A stretch of DNA of 64,000 nt from Suillus spraguei (lineage: Eukaryota; Basidiomycota; Agaricomycetes; Boletales; Suillaceae): positions 248,001-312,000 of the forward strand of contig JABCPU010000015.1 in the NCBI GenBank assembly GCA_016800925.1, written 5' to 3'. This document shows, in pieces, positions 23,228-35,432 of this stretch; position 1 is the first letter of the stretch; every line of letters starts with the position of its first letter. The position numbers and the translations under genes were made by a program. Under the pieces are notes generated by a model, which saw nothing but the letters and a program-made list of their open reading frames with translations, was not told the DNA's origin and did no database searches.

Positions 23228-24355
23228 ATGGAAGACGCTTCTATGCAGCAGGACTCCAAAATGACGTTGGGCGACGTAACAGTTCACACTGCGTCAGTCC
23301 CAGGAGTAGATGCTAGTCTCTACAAACTGTCTCCCGCACAAGCTGCATTCTTCAAGACACAAACCGGTATTGATAATGATGAAGACTTGAAAAGGCATAT
23401 CTTGGAAGTTCAGGCGAAGGCATACAAGGCGAGTCATTCCAAGAGGACTTCACAATAAGTCTAATAACCATCTGCCATTGACAGGTTGCACCATATCCTT
23501 GTATTCATGCATTTGGCTTCCTTCGTAATGTTTTCAGTAGATCTGCACATTGCATAAAAATTGAACGTTTCTCAGGTTAAACTTGTCAAATTTTCCTGTG
23601 TATGAACACATCCTCAGGCTTGGTCGCGAGCGCCCCGATGCTGTGTTACTTGACATTGGTTGTTGCTGTACGTCACACAATTATTGTTTTGGATAGTCTT
23701 GACTCCATTGTAGTCGGTGTTGACGCCAGAAAGGCTGCAGCGGACGGGTTTCCTGCCAAAAACATTATTGCGTCGGACATCGTCAACGGTAATACATTTT
23801 CTTGTAAGTAATCATTCTTGCTAACGATGTGTATATGCAGAGTTTCTTCAACTAAGCCACGAGCTTTTCAAAACGATACCAGCTTCTTACCCTGGATGCC
23901 TCCTTCCTGGAGATGCCTTCGATCCAGAATTTCTTTCCATAGTTGCGCCGTCCTATGACGTCTCTCCAGTGCCAGCTATTGATTTGTCCTCGCTGAAATC
24001 CCTCAATCCCCTTCATGATCGCATTAGCGCCATAAACGCTATTGCATTCTTCCACCTTTTCAATGAGGAGAAACAATTGCACGTCGCCAGGGCTCTTGCG
24101 GGTCTTTTATCTGCTCAGCCAGGCTCTGTAATTTGCGGTTTTGACAACGGAGCTCTCGAAAAGGGCATCGTAACTGCCAATTTGACAGGCGTTGAGTATC
24201 AGACGTTTTCTCATTCTCCAGAAACTTGGTCATCTTTGTGGGATGGAGAGATTTTCGAGAAGGGAACTGTCGAGGTAAAAACAGAGTTTGTGGAACTCGC
24301 GGTTGGCAGCATTAAGCGACACTTGATGATGATGTGGTCAGTTACGAGACTGTAG
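23228..24355 (+). CDS. Class I SAM-dependent methyltransferase (possible one-base frame break)
   Basis: Inferred exons are 23228-23428, 23485-23524, 23576-23667, 23714-23788 and 23841-24355. The first intron has a GC donor (AAG|GCGAGT). The protein reads LSPAQAAFFKTQTGI near residue 35, VAPYPCIHAFGF, then motif I VLLDIGCC with a glycine supplied by the next exon (FGVDARKAAADGFP), IASDIV, and LLPGDAFDPEFL. It ends ISAINAIAFFHLF, PGSVICG and WSVTRL, the normal end of this agaricomycete family. About 307 residues; substrate unknown. The junction between exons 2 and 3 is short by one base with the splice sites I can see, so either a base is missing in the assembly or the gene is broken. Convergent with the next gene. 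Confidence 0.75.
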
Positions 24356-24564
24356 ATAAGTTCAACAACGGGACGCATCCAGAGTGCAGGAGACAATCTT
24401 CGTCTCAACCACTGTAACCTTCTGTCTTTGTCGAACCTGGTCGTACAAGAAGCTGATATTGGACGTCTCTAATAAATAGCTCTCCTAATGCTTGAAATTG
24501 AGTGATGATATAATTGACCAAGGGACAGCACATACATAGAATTTGCAATATTGAGTAAAAAGCC
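24356..24564. other. Short convergent intergenic spacer
   Basis: 209 bp between the stops of the methyltransferase and the RMI1 gene; holds both 3' ends only. Confidence 0.6.
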
Positions 24565-26507
24565 TCAATCAGAAATCACAATTATATCCTCATCAACTAC
24601 CGCCCGCGTCCATGTCGGAACATTCTCTTTTCCATCATCCGAGTCGTCCACATACATGCTATCGTCCGATTCAACGTCAATGATATTTTCCCGCAAGGTG
24701 GACGGCACATGTTGACATCGAGCGGAAGCAGGGCCCGGTGCCCTACGTTGGGTAAGGTTTGCGGGCTGCCGTTGGACCGATGCGGGACCTATTCGAGGAC
24801 GTGATGTCGTTGTCCTAACGGACGGGACTGTGGACGGTCGGGATGAGCCAGATGCCACCTGCAGAGCAGCTGCTCTTCCTTGAATACCTTGATTGCGCGG
24901 ACCTGTTGCCCGTGAAGCATTTACTTGTATATCAGAGCCTAAGCCTTTCGTGCCCGGTGGCTTAGAAACAGTCCCTAATGCTTCTGCCTCTATTTTATCC
25001 GCTTGCGCAAGGAGCTCGTCATCGATATCCAGGTCCATCAAATCTAAATCGTAGTCTGATTGTGGGGACGAGTGACGGGGTGGTGATGCAGGTTTCACGG
25101 ATGGAGCATTTCGCTTTGAGGGCAGTTTGGAGATGGCCTTTGGAGGCGAGATAGGCGCTGATCCTGACTCAGTTATGAAAGCCTCAAATTCCTCGTCATC
25201 CAAGCTCCACGTGGCGTCCCGTGGTGCAGGGGAGAGGATCCGAGTCCGTGCCAGGGGGGCAGAGGGGTTATCTTGTGGATTAGATCTGCCCGAGGTCGAT
25301 GACGAAGGGATTGTGGTGGACAGTGTAGAAGACGTAGAAAAGTATGGCGAAGTGGTCGACGCCAGATCATCTGGAGCAGAAAGAGGCTTGAGCGAAGGCG
25401 TTGGCTTAGATGAAACAAGGGTAGATGAAGTAGAAGTGGGGATAGAGCTCGACTTCGAGGCTGCTCGTACTAAGCTTGGTTTCGGAGCTGCAGTGGATAT
25501 GAGCTTCGATCGAATTGCTGGAGGTGCAGCATTAATCGATGTTGAACCTTCGGGTGGATTGCCAACAGACCGTCTGTTAGCAACAGGAGGAGATGGAACT
25601 CTGGGGGGCGGGGGCGGGGGCGCCTGCAGCGGTGCCTCTGTTTCACCAGGTGGTTGTGGATTGGGTTCTGGATCTGCTTGTCTAAGGGGTATTAATTAGT
25701 TTGATGAATATTTAAATGGAGGGAACTCACCCAAGCCTCCGTCTCAGGCTGCGCAGAAATATTTCATCTTGCATTACCTCATGGTCCTCTGTTTGATGGC
25801 CTTTCAGCTCAATCGTCTGGGGTTCAAGGAAGATAATGCCTTTGCGAATCTGTACGTCTTTCAAAAGGATCTAACAGCCAGCTCTATTAAAGTGACACAA
25901 AGCGACTGACCAATGCGCACCTTGTACCCCAGCGGAGTGACGCCAAGTTCAAGCTGTGGTATAGAACGGTATTCCACAGCCTCGACAGTTGTAAGTCCAT
26001 CGCTCAACTCGAGACGCAGCATGCCTCTCGGATACTTTGGGACTGGGCCCTCGTCCTCTTCAGCATCCTCCTCATTCTCCCTAACAAGACCAGCCAAGTC
26101 CGCTCTATCTATGCGATTTTGCCTCACGTTCATCAAGCTAAATGCACTAGTGCCAATGTCGCTGATGGCACGAATCTCTACGAGACATGGAAGACCTGTG
26201 AGACGAGCCTTTTTGATAGTATGGATATTTTGTGGGAGGCCAGTGTTTGGCAGGGTAGAGTCTGCGAGGCTGGACTGAAAAAATTGAGAAGTTACATGGG
26301 AACTAAACTGTGTAAATTCAGTTGGAGAAAGGGAGTAGGAGGATGCGATCCATGAGCAACAGTCACGAAGCCAAACCTGCGGGTGAATTAATGATAAATA
26401 TCATAAATGCAAGCCATTGATTAAAATTTTACTGGATCTAAAGCTGGACGCGGATACTGTTCGTTGACCCATTTAACGATGTTTGCAGGTGCAGCAGGTT
26501 CAGTCAT
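24565..26507 (-). CDS. RMI1: RecQ-mediated genome instability protein 1, 595 residues
   Basis: Exons 26507-26433, 26376-25921, 25870-25731 and 25681-24565 total 1,788 bp in frame. The N-terminus has a helical segment (IVKWVNEQYP, then VWLRDCCSWI) followed by the RMI1 OB fold (about residues 70-195; LMNVRQNRIDR, PRGMLRLELSDG, LGVTPLGYK, ILLKDVQIRKGIIFLEP). A long low-complexity Ser/Pro-rich region follows. The protein ends in acidic blocks with DEDIIVISD as the very last residues, a strong match to a SUMO-interacting motif. RMI1 works with Sgs1/BLM and Top3 to dissolve double Holliday junctions in the nucleus. The start is the first Met, 10 residues before the helix. It diverges from the acetyltransferase gene from a shared short promoter. 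Confidence 0.88.
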
Positions 26508-26619
26508 CGAAGACTAAGCCAAAACTTAAAGCTAAATGACACTAGTACGAAGGCGCGTCACGTCGCGCCATTTCATGATTTACACAAGTCACGTGTATCC
26601 TTTCAAGTTGCTCACTGAC
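26508..26619. promoter_or_regulatory. Shared divergent promoter of RMI1 and the carnitine acetyltransferase
   Basis: Only 112 bp separate the two likely start codons (26,507 minus; 26,620 plus). No clear TATA box was seen. A plus-strand ATG in frame also exists at 26,536, which would shorten the gap to 28 bp, so the first ATG of the acetyltransferase is uncertain. Confidence 0.45.
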
Positions 26620-29384
26620 ATGATCCCAAGGTCGACGTTGGGCGGCTACATAACGCTCCGATACTTCCCGAGGCCATCCCAGAGTCTCCCGTCCATCCTC
26701 TCATCGAGGTGCGCTGGGTTGAGCACCATGGCAAAGCTGCCGCGTTTGCCCGTGCCAGACCTTCGCAAGACACTGGACCGTTACTTGCAGTCGATTCAGC
26801 CTTTTTTGCGCGAAGATGAGGCATGCGGTCTCTCTCTCTTTGAAACCAGCTACGAAAAACGTGTTCAATGGGTAGATGATTTTGAGAAAGGCATCGGCCG
26901 CCTTTGCCAGCATAAACTCCACGGTGCGTCCTTCCATTAATCCAACATCATTTAATTCAGCCAACCGTACTCGCAGAATTGGATGCTCGTTCGCCAAATA
27001 ACTGGCTAGACGATAACATTTGGACGAACCATGCATACCTCTCATGGCGTGCCCCGCTCCTCATCAATTCTAACTGGTGGCTCACATTCATTAATGATCC
27101 CTCCATACCTGAATCTATCTTGCGTGGTGACACTAAATCAGGCATAGAGCCCTGGCAGGTGCGCCGGGCCGCATACATATTGCATCGCATTCTCGACTGG
27201 CGCGCACGCATGGTCAACCAGCATCCAGACCCTGATACAACCCGTACCGGTGTCTGGCTTCTCGCTAATACGGAGAAGATGTTCAACACATGTCGCTTGC
27301 CAAGAGCTGGCGCAGATATCCTTGCAACCAGGAATCTGGCATCTGAGTATGCCCAGGATATCATGCTCATGTTACATGATTTTGTGTATACCGTAAGGGT
27401 CTGTGAGGATGATCGGACACCGTTGCCTGTACAGACAATTGAGGATCGAATACGTGCGGTAGTATTAGACGTAATTAAGAGAATAGAGTCCGGGGAAAAC
27501 GCCGTGCCAGTTGGTGTCTTGACCTCGGATGACAGAGACCGTTGGGCAGAGGTCAGTATGTCATTCGACTCTTATTTTCTTGCTCATCCCTTTACATCAC
27601 TTCCATAGAACTATCAACACTTACTCTCCCTTTCACCCGCAAATGCCTCCACCTTCCGCGCTATCAGCGAATCTATAATGGCTCTTTCCCTCGACCATTA
27701 CACTGCCACGCCATCAACCCCTGCCTCACCAAGTTCTTCCCAACCATCTCACACAAGTGTCCCAGCATTAGACTCCGACGTAGAGATTCACGCACACCTC
27801 CACAACACCCGCTCCCCTCCCCGAGCTCGAAACAGATTCTTTGACAAAAGCCTGACCCTATCATTAGAGCGCAATACCCGTGCTGGCGCAATGGGTGAAC
27901 ACTCACCTGTCGATGCCTTAGTGCCTAGCATCGTCTTTGATTACGGTGTCATTGCTGGTATCGACTCATCTGCATTCTTAGAGCCTGTTCCGCCCCCTCT
28001 TACTCTAGAGGAAGCTCGCGTGAGTGATGGTGGAAAAGGATGGACCCGTTTGGACTGGGTGACCGACGAGCGGATCGAAGTTCAGATAAGAGAAGCGGAA
28101 GAACGGGCTCAGGCCTCAATCAATAACTCAGAGGCAGGGGTTTTGGAATTTGGGGGATATGGAGCAGATTGGATAAGTAGTGTCGGTACGTTTGTGACTC
28201 CTTGTCGATTTTCTGGCATTTTACATTTTTATTTTATTTCCCGGGTCTTGTCTCGTGGCGCACGACACTTGACATTTCTTGTTTCATTCATTCTTTTGTT
28301 GCAAAGGTCATTAATCATTTCACTATTAGCACGCCTTCCACCGGACGCCTACACCCAACTTGCACTCCAACTCGCCTGGTACCGTTCCCGCGGATTCCTC
28401 GCAGCGACCTACGAAACGGCCCTCACGCGAATGTTCAATGCTGGCCGTACAGAGTGCGTGAGGAGTGCAAGTGTGGAGGGACTGGCTTTTGTTCAAGCTG
28501 CTAAGGAATGGGGACGTGGAGCTGAATGTGTGGCAGAGGGGGGCCAACACCAAGTGGAGGTGAATTTGTTTCATATTCTTACCGTAAGAGCGGGAGCTCA
28601 TAGTTTTTGATTCATCAATCTGATCAGCCTCGTGCACTTCTTCCCCTCCTCCAACACGCCATCCAGACACACGCAAGGCGCACGAGGGAAGCTGCTACGG
28701 GTCGTGGAATCGACAGGCACTTATTAGGCCTGAAGTTGATGCTAGAAGAACTCCCTGCGGATACGTCCACATCTACTACTTCTTCGGACTCTCCTTCGAG
28801 TTCAAGCCCCACAGACCCCCCTCAAAAACGTACACATCCTCTCTTCACTGACCCTCTTTTTTCTCGCTCTCAGGAGTGGAAACTCAGCACTAGTGGCCTG
28901 AGCGCCGGTGACCAATTCCGAGGGACTGGCTTCGGAGCTGGCTGGGAAGATGGTTATGGGATTAATTGTAAGTTTAATTCGTCTCTCTCAGAATTTTTTT
29001 TCGGGATATTCAGCCTTCACGAGAAATTCTTCGTTTGAAATGGTTCCCTGTCTGCATTTGTTATTATCGCCGACATCACTATCGGTTGACCAGATCGACT
29101 GAGGGTGATTCATTATTTGAATTGAATTGACGATTCCGGTTAACGCTCCCTCTAGCCACTAAACCAAGCTCATACTCTGTCCTATCATAGATCTCATAGC
29201 ACCCCACCACATCAAATTTTGCGTCGAGTCTAAATTCTCATCCCCGCTCACATCCACGAACAAGTTCAAACAGCATATCGCAGATGCGCTCTGGGATATG
29301 CGGGCAATTTGCGAAGCTGGAGAGCTCGAGTTGAAAGACAGAAAAGAGAAATTGGTAGACATGCGGGTGCAGGCGCGGTTATAG
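26620..29384 (+). CDS. CAT2: Carnitine O-acetyltransferase with mitochondrial and peroxisomal type signals
   Basis: Exons 26620-26923, 26977-27551, 27609-28185, 28330-28559, 28628-28967 and 29191-29384 total 2,220 bp (739 residues) in frame. It transfers acetyl groups between CoA and carnitine for export of acetyl units. Family marks are KLPRLPVPDLRKTLDRYL at the start of the mature part, PVGVLTSDDRD, FDKSLTLSLE, and the catalytic His in GEHSPVD (near residue 390). They continue with LALQLAWYR, the carnitine-site TRMFNAGRTECVRSAS, and IKFCVESKFSSP near the end. The first 36 residues are rich in Arg and Ser with no acidic residue, like a mitochondrial presequence. A second in-frame Met (26,728) precedes the conserved start. 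The last three residues are ARL, a PTS1-type signal. The third and fifth introns are longer (144 and 223 bp) than usual here. Confidence 0.85.
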
Positions 29385-29862
29385 GCCTGGAATCAAGGTT
29401 TATACCTCGACTCGTGAACGTGGGGACCCAATACTGATAGATATTGTTTGATTTCGACTGCAGATAATCGCAAGCGGTCGAACACCCACGCCGTATCAAT
29501 ATATACTTGTTGGATGCTCGATCAAGAATTCCATATATGCACGAAACGGTTATCAACGACCGTCCTCCCTCGTCGCCGCACAATACCTGCCTAAGTTGTT
29601 AGTACTATGTCCAGACTCCACTAGATCACCCTACACTCACTTGTACAAAAATAAACTATACCTACTTATCGCATACCACCCAATACACCACTCGATGCAA
29701 TTGAAACAAGAAAAATCATTTATTCAAAGAAAAAAATAAAACACGCCTTGATCAAGCACAGTCAATCTATCATACAAACAAACAAACAGCAAAGTAGTGT
29801 ACAACTAACTCCCATCGCCAAAGTATCAGAAGCCCTATTCAAGTCTCATAATGGCGGAATAG
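29385..29862. other. Convergent intergenic region
   Basis: 478 bp between the acetyltransferase stop and the WD40 scrap next to the helicase stop. A-rich around 29,700-29,760; no gene seen. Confidence 0.6.
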
Positions 29863-29928
29863 TATCATTCAGTTAACTCGGTCTCGTTCTCGCCGGACAG
29901 CACTCGCATCATTAGTGGGTATACCCAC
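29863..29928 (+). pseudogene. Orphan WD40-blade fragment of NACHT-WD40 type
   Basis: Plus-strand reading gives YHSVNSVSFSPDSTRIISG, the blade consensus of the two large genes at 42-52 kb, and the DNA closely matches a stretch of those repeats. It abuts the stop codon of the helicase (29,929) on the opposite strand. Nothing else of the parent gene is visible on either side. Confidence 0.6.
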
Positions 29929-32693
29929 CTACAACGCAATCCTCTCCAAGTCATCTTTCTCAATCCACTCATGTTCATAGTATTCCAGCAAGCTCCCCAC
30001 GAGCGAGTCACATCCTGCTCGCTTCATGAATTTCTGGCTCGTGCAAATGATCATGCCTTTCTTGCATCGAGTAAGCATGACATTAGTCCGGCGCAGGTCG
30101 GCGAGGAATCCGAGCGCCGTAGACCGCACGAGTGAGATCACAATGTAATCTTCCTCATTACCTGCGAGAACAAACTATAAACATGATGGCCATAAATATA
30201 TGCTGCAAGAACAAACCTTGAAACGAGTCAACATTGAAACACTTATCCTCCCAATCGAGCTTTGAGAGCTTTAAACCTTCCTCGATCCAACTCCGCTGAG
30301 CGTCATACGGGGTGATGATGCGGTATTGCTTATTCTTCGCTTGCAACATGGCGACAATACGGAGAACGGTTTGGTACTCTCCAAGGTTCTGCGCACGACA
30401 TCGATCAATTGCGAGTGATCGAATTCAAGTGACATACCCTCCAGCTAGTTCCGTGTAGCTGTTCCTGGCTGGGAATGTTGATAAAATGACAAGCCATCCT
30501 CTCGTTCGTGACCGAGTGTGTTGGATTAGACTGGAGTAAGCCATCATACACAGCTTCGGAGATGAACCATCCAATTTGAGGGGGCATCCTGTCTACAATG
30601 AAATGATGGATTTTTGGGTAAGGAAATGTCAGGGGAAGGGCTTACATTGAATATCGAGAAAAATAGCATGGTCCTTGAGATGCTTGACCTCGAAGATGCT
30701 CTTCAGGTCCTGGATGTCATCCTGACCATAGGGTGGCACTGAAGATATCAGGACATGTGCATGTGATGGTATGCAGGAGAAAGACTTACATTGTTTATCA
30801 TCACCAATGAAGCAAACCTTTCGAATGGACGTGTGAGACGTGAAGAGAGGAATATAGTCACCGATCTCAATTTGGGACGCTTCATCGATGACGAGAGTCC
30901 TGAGTGGTGCGGCCTTAAATCCTCCAAACCTTCGAAGAGCGAAAGACGAGAGCATAGATAAGGTACATAGAATGACCGGGGTGGTCTGGAGCTCCTGAAA
31001 AAAACCTGGCGCAGAGAAGTCCTCGGATATGATGATATTGGCCCGAATACCGGCATAGAGGTGCTCATGCCTAAATTATGTTAGTCTGCCTAAAGGGGAA
31101 GAGCCACCAGTGAAAGGACTGACCAGTATTCAAAAAAATCCTTCGACACAAGAAGCTTCCACTTTGTCAGGCCAAAATCAGCAAGTTTCTCGGCCATGTT
31201 CTTAACGGCAACATTGGATTGCGCAATGAGCCAAATGCCAGAGAATCCACCGTCAAGGGCCATCTGAACAAATGAGGCGATGACAGTGGTCTTACCGGTC
31301 CCAGGGGGCCCCTGGATGACAGTAAGACGGCCGTCATTTGACTGCCGGAGCATCTGCTTCACGGCTTTCGTCTGGGATGGATTGAGGGGGCGACTGACGC
31401 GGTCGGCACGGTATCTGACAACATCCGCATCGTTCGCCTCCTCCGTCCAGGCGGAGGGCCATTGGAAGTTACTCCTAGGAGAGGAAAAGAATATCAACTG
31501 AACCCATGGGTTATCGTGCTCGAGGTTGATAAGGCCTTGGAGGATCTCTAGAACCTTCTGAGCACGCTGGACCTCAGCCTGTGTAGGGTCATCACGACCA
31601 ACAATCTTAATCGAGCCGATGATCTTGTCAATAAAACTGATACTGTTGTTGGTAGCCAATTTCGCATTGCGACCCTGAGACTCAGTAACCTGTCCGCTGA
31701 CAGTGAAGCCCTGCCTGCCGTGCTTGCCAAAATCAATGAATGCACGCTGAGAAAATTAGTTGTCAAGCAAGGCACGGCGTGGACACACAAACGACATGCC
31801 TGACGGTGGCCCTTGCGAATTTTGTTCTGGTATCTGTCGACTTGGGCATTGATGTGGTTGTTCTGATGATCGACAGAAGTGGCAAACTGGCGCGTGACCT
31901 CGGTCGGCTTCTTCTGCTCAAGCTGGAACGAATCCTTTGAGCTCTTCGCGAGAAATTGCAATGCCTGTGATTACAATCAGCGCCATCATTCGCCAAGAAA
32001 GCAGTGAACTACCTCGTCAGAGAGTCGGAAGGTGTCCACTGGGGGCACTTGCGCGAAACGATCTTCCATGGTTGAAAGTTGCGAAAGATAGTGTGCGATC
32101 CACGCACGTTGTGCGAGTGAAGCAGTGCCATTCTTAGCAGTGAAGGGATGATCAACAACAGTATTGTCGCGGAATACTTTGTCAATGTTCTCGTCGTATA
32201 TACGATGAAGATCACCAACGGCCTGTTTAACAGTGGTGAGGGGAACACGTGTTTTCGATCCCGCGCACTGCACATCGATCGCATTTGCGATTCGAAGATT
32301 AAGTGTTTGAGATAGAGCAAGGGCAATTGGTGCGATGTCGAATGCATATAGAAATCCGGTGGTACGGCGGAGGAGGTTCTGTGTCAAAAACACCCGAGCC
32401 TCAGTGTTGCTGGCGGGTGTGACAGGGCGTTCATCGTGTTCGTTGTCCTTGCTCTTGGACTCGAATTCAATGATGACAATCGTGGACTTGTCGGCGATTG
32501 CAAGCATCGCAAGCTCTCCAGTTGGCGCAAATCCACCAGCAAGGCCAAGGGCACGTCCCTCGTTCCTGTCTAACAGACTACGCAACTGATGTTGCTCTTC
32601 GATCAAGTTCGATTCAGATATAATGTGCGCCGACAGCTGTCCACTGTCGACTTGCATGACATTCTGGTAGAGCAGCCTTGTTACTGTGGGCAT
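29929..32693 (-). CDS. Superfamily 1 (UPF1-like) helicase, about 800 residues
   Basis: Exons 32693-32013, 31964-31800, 31746-31124, 31070-30790, 30738-30646, 30592-30438, 30388-30217 and 30161-29929 total 2,403 bp in frame. The second intron has a GC donor (CAG|GCATGT). Motifs in order: Q-type SQTKAV before Walker A GPPGTGKTT (428-436), IAQSNVAV (Ia), Walker B VIDEASQIE, GDDKQLPP (III), ITPYDAQR (IV), NVDSFQGNEEDYIV (V) and LRRTNVMLTRCKKG (VI). All helicase motifs are present. The family includes RNA/DNA helicases such as UPF1 and SEN1; this agaricomycete branch has no assigned role that I know. The N-terminal 280 residues have no recognisable domain. More upstream exons cannot be excluded, but the Met at 32,693 opens a long clean exon. 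Confidence 0.85.
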
Positions 32694-33918
32694 GATGGCT
32701 TTAGATATGATGATTTGATGGTGCTGGGTAGAAACTTTGATGTAACGATGGAGTACAGCTCTATTTCAAGGCCTGCAATGAGGCTCCGGGCCCGAAGCCT
32801 CATGACTAGTAGGTGGGCGCTTGTTGAGTCCTGGAATTTCCAAGCACTGCCAGTCCCCGTGGTTCCCATCCCTTTGAGCGGCCTTCCGAGTCTTTCCCGT
32901 TGCATCACAATCTCTCCGCAGTCTTTGCCGCTTTGTCCCCAAGTGTCGTCTAGACTCTTGCCTGGCCAAGCTTAAATTTCTTCTGGCTGCGGAATTCCAT
33001 GGGAGGATCTAAATGTGTCTATGATTCTTCTCACAGCCTAGAGTTAGTTGGCTAAGTATTGCCGACTACACGACTTGCCAACTCCAAATTCACTCCGCTA
33101 GAGTGACTCGTTATCTCGCTAACAAAGGCGAACGAAAGGAACATAGCTGTCTTTTCTATTGACCGCTCGTCCGTTACGGCAGGTCGATTTCTTCATATTT
33201 TGCACGATGCGCTCTGCTCATTCAATTGCGAGTCGGCATGCAACGTCAAAAGTATGATAAAGCCCAGCTCTCTCGACATCATGATGTTATGCCCCAAGTC
33301 CAGCACTCATTAATGGTGCCCAGATTAGTGGCAGGCTTGGTTGTTCAAACTATCAGTGAGAGTCCTAAATGTTAGTGAGTGGGGCTCTACCATGGGGGGC
33401 TTATGCAGTAGTACAACTATGTGACTCTCGCCGTCAGTGGTATATGACTGTGGAGCAGTGACAGATTTCGGGCAGTTAGTATTGAGTCAGTATCCGACAT
33501 TGACACGGAGACCTCCAGGAAGTTTGACCGCTTTATGGCATCGACGAGGACGACCCGAAGTTCTCATATGCATGTGGTTCAATAGAATGAGTCCCTACCA
33601 CGTAGACCCTAATTTATAACATGTACATATACAATGCAGTGCAATATACGACAAGAAAGTAAGTGCGATGTAAATAGTCCAAATCATCACCTTAAGATAC
33701 CATTGAAGATATCACGACTGTCCTACCAGGAATCAGGGCCCATAGTAAGAGCAAGCTGCCCGCTGCTTTACCATTCGTCACGAAATCACGGTTCGTGCAA
33801 ACGATCATGCATTGTGTCAACATAACGTTCGTCCTGCGTGCGTTATTCAAGAACCCTACGCCCTGAGTACGAATTAGAAAGACAACTATGTGGTCTTCCT
33901 CGTTTCCTGTGGTGACAG
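32694..33918. other. Intergenic, no gene seen
   Basis: Upstream of the helicase start and downstream of its dead paralogue. No frame with family character on either strand. Confidence 0.55.
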
Positions 33919-35313
33919 TCAGTCAGATCCTCCCAATATGTCCAGGAAGCTACTTGCATCAAAGGAGTCCACGTTAAAGCATTTATCTTCCCATGGAAGC
34001 TTCGCTGATTCAAGCTGCCCTTCTATCGCAGACCTCTGACCATCATACGGAGTGATGATCCTGAACTGCTTTCCCTGCTCGTGGTATATACGAGCGAGGT
34101 GGATCACTGCAGATAGCTCTTGTGGGTTCTAATGCAACCGATGTGAGGTTAGCATATCACGAGGAAGAGAAACATGCCATCCAGCTATTTTCCGCTTTCT
34201 GCTCCTCCTGGCCCCATCTAATATCAAAGAAATGACATGCTGCCTTACTTTTTGATGTCGTGCACGGTCATCAACTTTTGATTGTACACATGACGAGAAA
34301 TAAAGCTGCCAATGAATGGCATACGGTCTGGGATCTGGAGTTGAAACGACGAAGAGATGAAGTCGAGAATGAGCTTACATTGGGTATCCAAAAAGTGTGC
34401 CCGCCTCCGGAAATGCGGGAACTCAAAAACACTTCGTAGCTTCTCAACGTCATCTTGACCAAATGGCGCCACTAAGATCCAAGTCAGCGATGAAATAACT
34501 ACCAGAAGCTCACGTTGCTTATCATCACCGATCAACACCATCTTTTGGAGGGTAGGCTGGAAACGCTGAAACAGCGGCAAATAATCTCCTACTTCGATTT
34601 GACTCGCCTCGTCGGATATCACGGTTTCGACTGGGACCTGAAGAGTGATTTCATTGATATGAGGATTAGACATCATACTCAATGTGCAAAGTAACTCTTG
34701 CTTTTGTGTTTGTGTGTGTGCCGAACAAGAGCTGCTCAACGGCAGCAGCCCCAAATATGTCGGATCGTATAAAACAATGTTCCAGTCTCTCATACAGGTG
34801 TTCATGCCTGCAACACGGAATTCAGTACGACGCAAATGTCAAGAATGTGCGACATACCAGTCATAATGGAAATCTTTGGATACTAGAAGCTTGAATTCAC
34901 AGAAGCCAACCTTGTCAAGCTTTTCTGGAATATTCTTGACCGCGACGTTCGACTGTGCCACGAGCCAAACTGCAGTGCAATCGTTGTGCCCAGTCCTGAC
35001 GATACTGTCGACATCTGCCGCTATGACTGTTGCTTTGCCAGTGGCGCGGCATAGTGCCTTGAAGCGCCTTTATCACTACAGTTCTTCTTTCCCAACAGTG
35101 GTTACACGGAGGACCCTGCCCGAAGCACGTGCAATTTGGACATTGATATGTCATCTTTGACGTTGTTGGCGACTGTTCTGGGAGTCTTTGAAGCCAACAA
35201 CAGACTGTCGTTGGCTTCAAAGACTCCAAGATTGCGGATATCGTGGGTTGCGGGCAGGAAGTGCCGCCGTGACAGTCAACCGCCCATTCATGTTTTTTCC
35301 AAATTGTGTATTA
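33919..35313 (-). pseudogene. Dead paralogue of the neighbouring SF1 helicase
   Basis: Homologous pieces appear in the order of the intact gene: QFGKNMNGRLTV (about 35,300), a damaged Walker A region (only TGKATVIA is left near 35,030), AVWLVAQSNVAVKNIPEKL, KLLVSKDFHYDW, VISDEASQIEVGDYLPLF (34,610) and LIGDDKQ (34,520). These are followed by ITPYDGQRSAIEGQ and LPWEDKCFNVDSF (33,960-34,060). Several frame changes and the broken P-loop make it non-functional. The 5' end is cut off by the Harbinger element at 35,314; I do not find the missing exons beyond that element. Confidence 0.75.
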
Positions 35314-35432
35314 ATGGGATTCAAAGTAAAAATATAAGGTTCTGAAACGTTGTCAAATTCTTTCAGAACTCTACGGAACGTCGGCAGACTACGAGCGGAG
35401 TCTGAATTCGAACTTTGGTCCATGCGTACACC

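Noticed and set aside
25127..25699. 190-codon plus-strand frame
   Set aside because: Antisense to the low-complexity Ser/Pro region of RMI1, whose frame and splice sites are well supported.
32681..32969. Possible upstream exon of the helicase
   Set aside because: Open frames exist, but no splice site joins them cleanly to the exon starting at 32,693 and they show no family pattern.
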